Shown here: in pieces, positions 57,736 to 64,000 of the stretch | Layout of the letters: each line of letters opens with the position of its first letter | How positions within the stretch are numbered: the first letter of the stretch is position 1 | NCBI RefSeq assembly: GCF_001507645.1 | Contig: NZ_CP013909.1 | Coordinates: 682,001-746,000, forward strand | DNA from: Hymenobacter sedentarius | GTDB lineage: Bacteria; Bacteroidota; Bacteroidia; Cytophagales; Hymenobacteraceae | Length of the DNA: 64,000 nt | Direction: 5' to 3' | The notes under the pieces: model-generated | Seen by the model: only the letters and a program-made list of their open reading frames with translations | Told to the model about the DNA's origin: nothing | The model's database searches: none | Program-made: the position numbers and the translations under genes

Positions 57736-57757
57736 GTGTACCCCTACGTGTACCCTT
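57736..57757. promoter_or_regulatory. Right-end GTGTACCC arm-type sites
   Basis: GTGTACCCCT (57736-57745) and GTGTACCCTT (57748-57757) lie 12 bp apart in the same orientation as the pair at the left end and 30 bp inside attR. Confidence 0.7.
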
Positions 57758-57765
57758 GATAAAAG

Positions 57766-57798
57766 AAAAGGCCGTTCCCATATTGGAAACGGCCTTTT
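57766..57798 (-). terminator. Terminator of tRNA-fMet carried by the element
   Basis: The stem AAGGCCGTT / AACGGCCTT is followed on the minus strand by TTTTCTTTTA. It is homologous but not identical to the hairpin at 48181-48213, with changes that preserve pairing. Confidence 0.8.
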
Positions 57799-57799
57799 A

Positions 57800-57874
<75 letters not shown>

Positions 57875-58052
57875 CTGTTTGTGATACAAAGGTAAGCAAA
57901 CTTTCGGGTTAAGCCACAAAAAATGTCTTTTTAGCGGCGTAGCAGGGGTTAAGGGGTGGTTGTCAGGCAGAAAAAACGCGTCGCCACTAAGCAGCAAGCT
58001 GGGATAGGACGTATAGACTTGGGCTTATACACCACTTTTCCGCGCCGCTGCT

Positions 58053-58703
58053 ATGATACCACTCCCCTTAACTACGCCGCGCACGGCCCGCTATTTGAGC
58101 TTGGGCGAGTCCGGGCCTGCCATTGAGCACGTGTGGGTATGCCTGCACGGCCACGACCAGCCCGTGGGCGATTTGGCCGACCAGCTCCGCAACCTCGACA
58201 CGCCGGAGCGCCTGTTGGTGCTACCTGAAGCGTTGAGCCGTTTTGAATTGCCCGCAGCCGAGGGAGAAGAACCGCGCACCGGCGCTGCCTGGTTTGCCCC
58301 TGACTCGCTGCTTCCGGACTTCGACGACCTGAGCGCTTACCTCGATGCCCTCACCAATGAGGTGCTAGCGGCCTGCCCGCCGGATACGCCGCTCACGGTG
58401 CTCGGCTACGGCCACGGGGCAGCCGCGGCCTGCCGCTGGCTAGCGGGCAATGGCGTCGAATACATCCGGTTGATTCTGTCTGCGCCCGTGTTTCCGGCGG
58501 GGATTGACCGGCGGGCCACCCTGGTGGCCCTGCCCGAGCGGCCGGTGCTGGTGGTGAGCACCACTACCGATACGTACACGCCGGAAGCGGCCGGCGAAGG
58601 CCTGATGCAGGATTTGCTGGATGTGGGCCTGAGCGCCCAGCAACGCCTCGTCGATGCCGGGCCGCTGCCGCTGGCTGCCTTGGGCGCTAGCGGCGAAGCC
58701 TAG
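58053..58703 (+). CDS. Alpha/beta-hydrolase-fold protein without Ser nucleophile
   Basis: This 216-aa protein resembles carboxylesterase/phospholipase hydrolases (VWVCLHGHDQPV oxyanion strand, TVLGYGHGAAAACRW nucleophile elbow, VVSTTTDTYTP acid loop). The elbow reads G-Y-G-H-G, so the expected Ser is Gly, and the C-terminus shows no clear catalytic His. It is probably a non-catalytic member or has changed chemistry. It is a single gene beside the tRNA. Confidence 0.75.
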   Translation: MIPLPLTTPRTARYLSLGESGPAIEHVWVCLHGHDQPVGDLADQLRNLDTPERLLVLPEALSRFELPAAEGEEPRTGAAWFAPDSLLPDFDDLSAYLDALTNEVLAACPPDTPLTVLGYGHGAAAACRWLAGNGVEYIRLILSAPVFPAGIDRRATLVALPERPVLVVSTTTDTYTPEAAGEGLMQDLLDVGLSAQQRLVDAGPLPLAALGASGEA

Positions 58704-58794
58704 CCGGCTGGCCGTAGCGCAGGCAACCAGCTCAATTTCATAGGGAGGCAAACCGTAAATTATGCGGGGCAGTTTTTTGCGTACCGTTGCCCTC

Positions 58795-59892
58795 CTAAAC
58801 GTGCTTCGCCAGGGGCCGCGGAGCCGAAACGTACCGGAATCGGTTTTTGAAGCGGTCGATGGGAGCTTCTACGAAATGCCAGGATGCCGCGCTGAGCAGG
58901 AGCACCGCTGGCCCGAGTACGCACAGGAGGAGCCAGGGCGCCATGAGCGTGGCCCGCCCCGCGGCGTCGGGCACGAAGTGGTATACCAGCCGCTGCCAAA
59001 ACACCAGCAGCGGCAAGTGGCAGAGGTAAATGCCGTAGCTGCGCTGGCCCACCCACTGCGTAGCCGCATGGCCCAAGCCCAGGCGACGGCCGGCCGCGGG
59101 CACGCACAGCAGCCAGCCAATCGTGAGAAAGTCGGCAATCGCCAACCAGGTGCCTTGGCCCAAGGCCCAGAACTGAGCTCCGGGCCCCGAGGGGTGCCAC
59201 CGGTTCAAAGCAGCCCAACCCAGCCACGCCAGCAGCACATACCGCCCCCGGGCCAGCCGCGCTAGCCAGGGCTGGTACTGCGCCAGTTGGAGCACGGCGC
59301 CCAGCCCAAACAAATCCAGATTGGCGGGCAGCAGCATGTGCACCATGTTTGGGCTCACCCACAACGACCACAGCACCCGGAACCCCCAGCCCACGGCAAC
59401 CATCGCCAGCAGCAGCTTTAGCCGACGGCCCAAGACGCCCAGCAGCCAGGGCCACAGCAGGTAAAACTGGATTTCGACGGCAATGGTCCAGAAGTGGCCC
59501 ACGCCGTCGCCCCAGCCCCCAAAGCGGTACACCAAAAAATTGGCCCCCGGCAGCACGTACCAGCTAGGGTACTCGCGCACCATGGCCAGCGGCAGCACCG
59601 CACAGCCGGCCAACACCAGGTAGTAAGACGGCAGGATGCGCAGTGCCCGCCGCAGGTAGAAGGTGCCCACCCGGTGCCACCAGGGCCCGGGCGCTCCCGC
59701 GTAGGCTTTGTATTTCCAGATAATGCCCGACACCAGGTAGCCGCTGAGCACAAAGAACAAGCTCGGGCCCAGCTCGCCCAGCGGAAACGGCGGCTCTAGC
59801 CAATGCTGCACCAGCACAATGCCCACGGCCACGGCCCGCAGGCCGTTGAGTTCGGGGTGGTACGGGAGGGCGGTAGGTGGCGGAGCAGGCAT
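58795..59892 (-). CDS. Acyltransferase family 3 membrane protein
   Basis: This 365-aa protein has about 10 membrane segments of the OafA/YrhL type. The conserved start is YHPELNGLRAVAVGIVLVQHW, followed by LFFVLSGYLVSGIIW and the C-terminal SYGIYLCHLPLLVF. It probably O-acylates a surface polysaccharide. It is unrelated in detail to the element-borne acyltransferase at 54-55 kb but is of the same family, and is the chromosomal counterpart just outside the element. Confidence 0.9.
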   Translation of the reverse strand: MPAPPPTALPYHPELNGLRAVAVGIVLVQHWLEPPFPLGELGPSLFFVLSGYLVSGIIWKYKAYAGAPGPWWHRVGTFYLRRALRILPSYYLVLAGCAVLPLAMVREYPSWYVLPGANFLVYRFGGWGDGVGHFWTIAVEIQFYLLWPWLLGVLGRRLKLLLAMVAVGWGFRVLWSLWVSPNMVHMLLPANLDLFGLGAVLQLAQYQPWLARLARGRYVLLAWLGWAALNRWHPSGPGAQFWALGQGTWLAIADFLTIGWLLCVPAAGRRLGLGHAATQWVGQRSYGIYLCHLPLLVFWQRLVYHFVPDAAGRATLMAPWLLLCVLGPAVLLLSAASWHFVEAPIDRFKNRFRYVSAPRPLAKHV

Positions 59893-60057
59893 GAAAGAGG
59901 CAGAACCCTGGAGCGGGGCCGCAAAATACGCGGGGCGCCTGCTGCGCCACCCGCGCCCGCCGCCGCGGATATAATGTGGGGCTGGACTCGTCCTTTTTTC
60001 TACTGACCTTTGACCGGCTGCTGGTGACGGCGGCGCCTTTGTATTTGCCTTCTTGCC

Positions 60058-61314
60058 ATGTCCGAAAAACGTCCTCCCGCTCTTGGTTTCATCTTCGTCA
60101 CGATTCTGATTGACGTCATTGGGCTGGGCATCATCATTCCGGTGGTACCCAAGCTCATTCAGCAGCTCACGGGCGAGGGGTTGAGCCGGGCCTCGGAGTA
60201 TTCGGGCTGGCTCACGTTTGCCTACGCCAGCGCGCAGTTTTGCTTTGCGCCGGTGATTGGCGGGCTCAGCGACAAGCTGGGGCGGCGGCCGGTGCTGCTG
60301 GCGGCGCTCTTGGGCCTGGGGCTCGACTACATCTTTCTAAGCTTTGCCCCTACCCTGGCGTGGCTGTTTGTGGGCCGCGTGATTGCGGGCATCACGGGGG
60401 CGAGCTTCACCACGGCCACAGCCTACATTGCCGACATCAGCACGCCCGAGAAGCGGGCCCAGAACTTTGGGCTGGTGGGCGCCGCGTTCGGCATTGGCTT
60501 CATTATTGGGCCGGCGGTGGGCGGGCTGCTGGCCGACTTTGGCTCGCGGGTGCCGTTTATGGTGGCGGCCGGGCTGAGTTTGTGCAATTTTTTTTACGGC
60601 TATTTTGTGCTGCCTGAGTCGCTGGCGCCCGACAAGCGGCGGCCGTTTGAGTGGCGGCGGGCCAATCCGGTGGCCTCGCTGCTGCGGCTGGGGCACTACC
60701 CGGCGGTGTTGGGCCTGGTGGCCGCGCTGGTGCTGATTTACCTGGCCGGCTCGGCCACGCAGTCGGTCTGGACGTTTTATACCATGCTCAAGTTTGGCTG
60801 GACCGAGAAGCTGGTGGGCATCTCGCTGGCGGTAATTGGGCTGTTTTCTGGCCTGGTGCAGGGCGGGCTGGTGCGCGTGGCCATCCCGCGGCTGGGTGCG
60901 GCCCGGGCCATTGTGGTGGGGCTGCTGTGCTATGCGCTGGGCTTTGTGCTGTTTGCGTTTGCCTCAAAGGGGTGGCTTATGCTGGTTTTCCTGGCCCCCT
61001 ACTGTCTGGGAGGCATTTCAGGGCCAGCCTTGCAAGGCACCATCTCGGGCCAGGTGCCGGCCAACGAGCAGGGCGAATTGCAGGGCTCGCTCACCAGCCT
61101 CATCAGCGCCACAGGCGTGGTGGGGCCGCTGCTGATGACGTATTTGTTTGCGTTTTTCACGCGGCCCACGGCGCCGGTGCAGTTTCCGGGCGCGCCGTTT
61201 TTGCTGGGTGCGGTGCTGGCACTGGCCAGCGTGGGGCTGGCCGTGCGCTCGCTCCGCAAGCACCCGCCCGTAGCAGCCAGTGCGCCCCCTGCCGAAGCTA
61301 TTCCGGCGCACTAG
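60058..61314 (+). CDS. TCR/Tet family MFS transporter
   Basis: This 418-aa major-facilitator protein has 12 membrane segments of the tetracycline-exporter-like branch. The start LGFIFVTILIDVIGLGIIIPVVPKL, motif A GGLSDKLGRRPVLL and the GRVIAGITGASFTTATAYIADI block match TetA-type pumps. Chromosomal homologues are common in Bacteroidota and are not proof of tetracycline resistance. Confidence 0.9.
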   Translation: MSEKRPPALGFIFVTILIDVIGLGIIIPVVPKLIQQLTGEGLSRASEYSGWLTFAYASAQFCFAPVIGGLSDKLGRRPVLLAALLGLGLDYIFLSFAPTLAWLFVGRVIAGITGASFTTATAYIADISTPEKRAQNFGLVGAAFGIGFIIGPAVGGLLADFGSRVPFMVAAGLSLCNFFYGYFVLPESLAPDKRRPFEWRRANPVASLLRLGHYPAVLGLVAALVLIYLAGSATQSVWTFYTMLKFGWTEKLVGISLAVIGLFSGLVQGGLVRVAIPRLGAARAIVVGLLCYALGFVLFAFASKGWLMLVFLAPYCLGGISGPALQGTISGQVPANEQGELQGSLTSLISATGVVGPLLMTYLFAFFTRPTAPVQFPGAPFLLGAVLALASVGLAVRSLRKHPPVAASAPPAEAIPAH

Positions 61315-61394
61315 TCGCCCAAATTGAGCCGGCGTAGTACTTTGGCAGCGGTTGCGGCCCGAGCCGCTTCGTTTGCCATCCCCCGCCCTTCCGC

Positions 61395-61823
61395 ATGATT
61401 CCTACCCCGCCCTTGCCGCTGCTACAGCTTACGCCCCGCCCCGATTTGGGCATTTTAATGGGGCGCTGGGGGTTCCAGCCCGGCCCGGCCCAATTGCCGG
61501 CCGCTTACGAAGAGCTAGCCCGGGTGGGGCTGCGTGAAAAGTGCTGCTTTTGGCTGCAGGACATCCGCCGCCGCACCCTAAACGACCCGCAGACTACGCA
61601 GTGGCTGCTCACCGATTTCTTCCCCGACATGGCCGCCCAGCTGGGGGCGCGGCTCTGCGTGGCCTACCTGGTGGGCCCCGACCTGCACCAGCAAATTGTG
61701 ACCGGCCCGGCCTTCGCGCCTATCGATTCATATACAGGCCAGCCCTTCGTGGTCGGGTTCTTCGGCGACGAAGGCGAAGCCATCAGCTGGCTGACAGCTC
61801 AGCAAGAAGCCGCACATCCATAA
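61395..61823 (+). CDS. Hypothetical protein, possibly STAS-like
   Basis: This 142-aa soluble protein has the pattern MGRWGFQPGPAQLPAAYEEL, CFWLQDIRRR, then WLLTDFFPDMAAQLGARLCVAYL. It resembles small STAS/SpoIIAA-like proteins found in Hymenobacter relatives, but I cannot confirm the family. It is monocistronic with a terminator after it. Confidence 0.65.
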   Translation: MIPTPPLPLLQLTPRPDLGILMGRWGFQPGPAQLPAAYEELARVGLREKCCFWLQDIRRRTLNDPQTTQWLLTDFFPDMAAQLGARLCVAYLVGPDLHQQIVTGPAFAPIDSYTGQPFVVGFFGDEGEAISWLTAQQEAAHP

Positions 61824-61858
61824 CCGGCCGCCGTTAGGCAACCAAAAATATTTTCTAC

Positions 61859-61892
61859 AAAAAGGCCTTTCCAGCAACGGACAGGCCTTTTT
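61859..61892. terminator. Terminator after the hypothetical gene
   Basis: The stem AAAAAGGCCT / AGGCCTTTTT has a 14-base loop partly self-complementary and is followed by further T residues. Confidence 0.85.
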
Positions 61893-61933
61893 ATTTCAGC
61901 CAGTAAAAAATTATAGGGAAATGGCTTTCATAA

Positions 61934-61969
61934 TTACGAAATAATCGTAGATTTACGAAATAATCGTAA
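61934..61969 (+). promoter_or_regulatory. Tandem BlaI-type operators
   Basis: Two perfect palindromes TACGA-AATAA-TCGTA lie at 61935-61949 and 61954-61968, 19 bp centre to centre, 20 bp upstream of the BlaI-family gene. They are the likely autoregulatory sites of the repressor. Confidence 0.85.
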
Positions 61970-61988
61970 AAGCAAGACCCTTCCGCTT

Positions 61989-62354
61989 ATGGAACGCCTC
62001 ACCCAATCCGAAGAAGACGCCATGTATGTGCTCTGGCAAAGCAACGGCGGCTTTATCAAAGAAGTGCTGGAACGCCTGCCCGAGCCGCGCCCGCCCTACA
62101 CCACGCTGGCCTCCACGGTGCGCAACCTGGAACGCAAGGGTTACGTGCGGGCCGAAAAGCTGGGCAACTCCTTCCGCTTCGTGCCGGTGGTATCGGCCGA
62201 TGATTACCAGCGAAGCTCGCTGGGCACGCTGGTGCAGCAGCATTTCCGAAACTCCTACAAAGACCTGGTGTCGTTTTTCGCGCAGGACAACAAAGTCAGC
62301 GCGGCTGATTTGCAGGAGATTATCAAGCTCATCGAAAGCAAAAAAGCCGAGTAG
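61989..62354 (+). CDS. BlaI/MecI/CopY family transcriptional repressor
   Basis: This 121-aa winged-helix repressor has MERLTQSEEDAMYVLWQSNGGFIKEVLERLP, then the recognition helix TTLASTVRNLERKGYV and a C-terminal dimerisation helix pair. In BlaI systems it is cleaved when the partner peptidase is activated. It has paired operators upstream and overlaps functionally with the M56 gene that begins 2 bp after it. Confidence 0.93.
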   Translation: MERLTQSEEDAMYVLWQSNGGFIKEVLERLPEPRPPYTTLASTVRNLERKGYVRAEKLGNSFRFVPVVSADDYQRSSLGTLVQQHFRNSYKDLVSFFAQDNKVSAADLQEIIKLIESKKAE

Positions 62355-62356
62355 CC

Positions 62357-63715
62357 ATGTCCTCTACCGTGCTCTACCTACTGAAGGCCAATGTGGCGCT
62401 GCTGGTGTTTGCGCCGGCGTATTTTGGGCTGCTGCGCCGGCTCACTTTTTTCTCGCTGAACCGCTTTTATCTGCTGTTCACCCTGCTTTTTTCCGCGGCG
62501 TATCCGTTGCTGCCCCTGCCAGCGCTATTTCCCGCCGGAGCGGCTTTGCCAGCAGCTTTTGTGCTGGTAGAAACATCTGCCGCTCACAGCGCCATGGTCG
62601 CGGGCCCAGTGGCGCCCGCTGTCGACTGGGGAGCGGTGGGGCTGTTGCTCTACGCCGGCGGCGCGGCGGTGCTGCTGGGCCGGCTGCTGGTGCAGCTGCT
62701 GTCGCTGTGGCAGTTGCGGCGCACTTCACACCCTTCGGTAGTGCTGGGCCAGCCCATCCGGGCGCTGGCGGGCGTGGTCAGCCCGTTTTCCTTCTGGCGC
62801 ACCATTTACCTCAACCCGCGGCAGCACCCCGGCGCCGAGCTGGCGGCCGTGCTGCGCCACGAGCAGGTGCACGCGCGCCAGTGGCACACGCTCGACGTGC
62901 TGCTGGCCCAGGTAGCCCAGGCCCTGGCCTGGTGCAACCCCGCGGCCTGGCTGCTGCGCCGGGCCCTGCTCGACAACCTCGAATACCTCGCCGACCACGC
63001 CGCCCTGCAAACCGGCCTCGACCGCCAGGCCTACCAATACAGCCTGCTATGCCTCAGCCAAGGCGTGGCCGGGCCTTCCCTCGTCTCCCATTTCACATTT
63101 CCAACCCTCAAAAACCGTGTTATCATGATGAATTCTCCTGCTTCCGCATTGGGCCAGACCGGGCGCTACCTGCTGGCTTTGCCGCTGGCGGTGGGCCTGG
63201 CCGTGGGTGTGGGCGCGGCGCTGTCACCCGCTGCGGCCGCGCCTGCCACCCAAACCGCCGCGCCCGGCCCAGCCGTGTACTACCTCGATGGCAAGCTGAG
63301 CGACAAGGCGGCAGTGTACGCCCTCGACCAGAAAAGTATTGCCTACATCCATATGCTGGACGAAAAGCAGGCCCGCCAGGCGTTTGGCGCAGCCAGTGGG
63401 GCGGTGGCCATTGTAGTAACCACGGCCAACCAGAATTCGGCCGCCGTGCTGGCGCTCAACGAGAAAGTGGATAAAGTCGCCCCTTTCATGCCGGCTACGC
63501 CTGAGCAAAAAGCTGCTATCGCCGCCGCTCAGGCCTACCTGCTCAAGAATTACCCCAATGCCAAGCTGCAGTTCATTGGCCCCGACTCCAAAGCCGATGC
63601 GGCCGCACCCCGCTACCGCGCCCAGTTTCAAGATGGCGGCCAAACCAAGCAGCAGTATTTCGATGCACAAGGCCAGCCCGTAGGAACTGCCAGTACGTCT
63701 CCGAATCGCAGATAA
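62357..63715 (+). CDS. M56 family (BlaR1-like) membrane metallopeptidase
   Basis: This 452-aa protein has four hydrophobic segments in the N-terminal half and the zinc site LRHEQVHARQWHTLD (HEQVH) with downstream DNLEYLADHAAL. A further TM lies near residue 270. The C-terminal roughly 170 residues form a periplasmic domain of unknown type, Ala/Gln-rich; there is no penicillin-binding domain, so the ligand is not a beta-lactam by this evidence. It is an operon with the BlaI gene, whose repressor it probably inactivates on signal. Confidence 0.9.
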   Translation: MSSTVLYLLKANVALLVFAPAYFGLLRRLTFFSLNRFYLLFTLLFSAAYPLLPLPALFPAGAALPAAFVLVETSAAHSAMVAGPVAPAVDWGAVGLLLYAGGAAVLLGRLLVQLLSLWQLRRTSHPSVVLGQPIRALAGVVSPFSFWRTIYLNPRQHPGAELAAVLRHEQVHARQWHTLDVLLAQVAQALAWCNPAAWLLRRALLDNLEYLADHAALQTGLDRQAYQYSLLCLSQGVAGPSLVSHFTFPTLKNRVIMMNSPASALGQTGRYLLALPLAVGLAVGVGAALSPAAAAPATQTAAPGPAVYYLDGKLSDKAAVYALDQKSIAYIHMLDEKQARQAFGAASGAVAIVVTTANQNSAAVLALNEKVDKVAPFMPATPEQKAAIAAAQAYLLKNYPNAKLQFIGPDSKADAAAPRYRAQFQDGGQTKQQYFDAQGQPVGTASTSPNRR

Positions 63716-63827
63716 CTCACTAGGTCCGGCCGCTCCTCATTAATGTTGTAGTGGGGCCGAGCGGGGCGTGCAAACCAACCTGCGCGGCTAGCAATACCTG
63801 GCGCCAAGCCAGCAATTGAGCTAAACT

Positions 63828-63862
63828 AAAAAGGGGCCGTGCGCTATGCACGGCCCCTTAAT
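63828..63862. terminator. Bidirectional terminator at the right end of the window
   Basis: The perfect stem AAGGGGCCGTGC / GCACGGCCCCTT has a five-base loop, with a T-run on the minus strand and an AATTTT tail on plus. Confidence 0.88.
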
Positions 63863-63942
63863 TTTGTACTCTTGGTATTAAATCCGCACAAAACCCGAAA
63901 AGCGGTTGCATTCTGGCTCCGCACGAACTTTATACTCGCTGT

Positions 63943-64000
63943 TTAGCGCGAGGTCGATTCTCTCTGGCGCTGGCTGCCGCCTTGGTTGCCGCCTTTCTGC
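63943..64000 (-). CDS. Possible C-terminus of a minus-strand gene, cut by the window edge
   Basis: On the minus strand the last frame reads QKGGNQGGSQRQRESTSR then stop at 63943. The Gly/Gln/Arg-rich tail resembles those of RNA-binding proteins, and a minus-strand terminator lies downstream. Another frame stays open to about 63890, so the choice is uncertain. Confidence 0.35.
   Translation of the reverse strand, partial: QKGGNQGGSQRQRESTSR

Noticed and set aside
60058..61314. Calling the MFS gene tetA as a resistance determinant
   Set aside because: Similarity is at family level only; chromosomal homologues are common and the substrate cannot be read from sequence.
62026..63474. 482-aa frame overlapping blaI and the M56 gene
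   Set aside because: It runs in another frame through both real genes; the translation is Ala/Arg/Pro-rich with no recognisable domain.

Overview
The window looks like a chromosomal segment of a G+C-rich Bacteroidota, most likely a Hymenobacter-type organism (Hymenobacteraceae). This rests on a cupredoxin with a type IX secretion C-terminal sorting domain, Bacteroidota-typical families (GWxTD protein, DUF2723/GT117 protein, M28, M1 and S8 peptidases, BlaI/M56 pair), LPS genes (lpxH, kdsD) and TAnnTTTG-type promoter boxes. No rRNA or CRISPR array was seen. The only RNA gene found is an initiator-type tRNA-Met at 57.8 kb.

Layout. 0-9 kb: a partial S8 peptidase, a zinc alcohol dehydrogenase, then a minus-strand run rsfS-ftsH-LUD protein-lpxH-propeller protein, divergent from birA. 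9-21 kb: secreted cupredoxin, GT117 membrane protein, GWxTD protein overlapping rlmB, mannose-1-P guanylyltransferase, arabinose-5-P isomerase and recQ. 21-34 kb: bacilliredoxin, GH43 lipoprotein, pirin, M28 peptidase, DUF1028 protein, an osmolyte-type ABC importer (ATPase plus a permease/binding-protein fusion whose binding domain appears circularly permuted), GNAT, TlpA-like thioredoxin, PAS histidine kinase and a single-domain response regulator. 34-45.4 kb: M1 aminopeptidase, then a nitrogen/amide-flavoured cluster: pxpB-pxpC-pxpA (5-oxoprolinase), an NRAMP-like YcsG-type transporter, glpD, an NCS1 permease, a DUF1989 protein and a YqcI/YcgG (GntA-like) protein. 45.6-48.2 kb: a UvrA paralogue that lacks the usual UvrB-binding region.

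48.2-57.8 kb is an integrated mobile element of about 9.6 kb in the 3' end of tRNA-fMet. It is bounded by an exact 29-bp direct repeat, and each end carries paired GTGTACCC arm sites 12 bp apart. It encodes a tyrosine recombinase, an orphan 350-aa protein, an excisionase-like HTH protein, a putative Rep protein, an HNH endonuclease overlapping a winged-helix-like protein, an acyltransferase cargo gene, a truncated second HNH fragment plus a second winged-helix paralogue, a HicB/HicA-like pair with its own palindromic promoter, a lipoprotein and a small membrane protein. This is the region most likely to hold something undescribed.

58-64 kb: an alpha/beta-hydrolase-fold protein without a serine nucleophile, a second acyltransferase, a Tet-type MFS exporter, a hypothetical protein, and a BlaI repressor with two perfect operator palindromes followed by an M56 peptidase.

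Many intergenic gaps hold palindromic repeats of several related families (GTCATGCnGAGCG..., GTCATTGCGAG..., GTAGCGCGGACT...). The 10-mer TTGAGCTAAA occurs seven times across coding and non-coding DNA, far more than base composition predicts.
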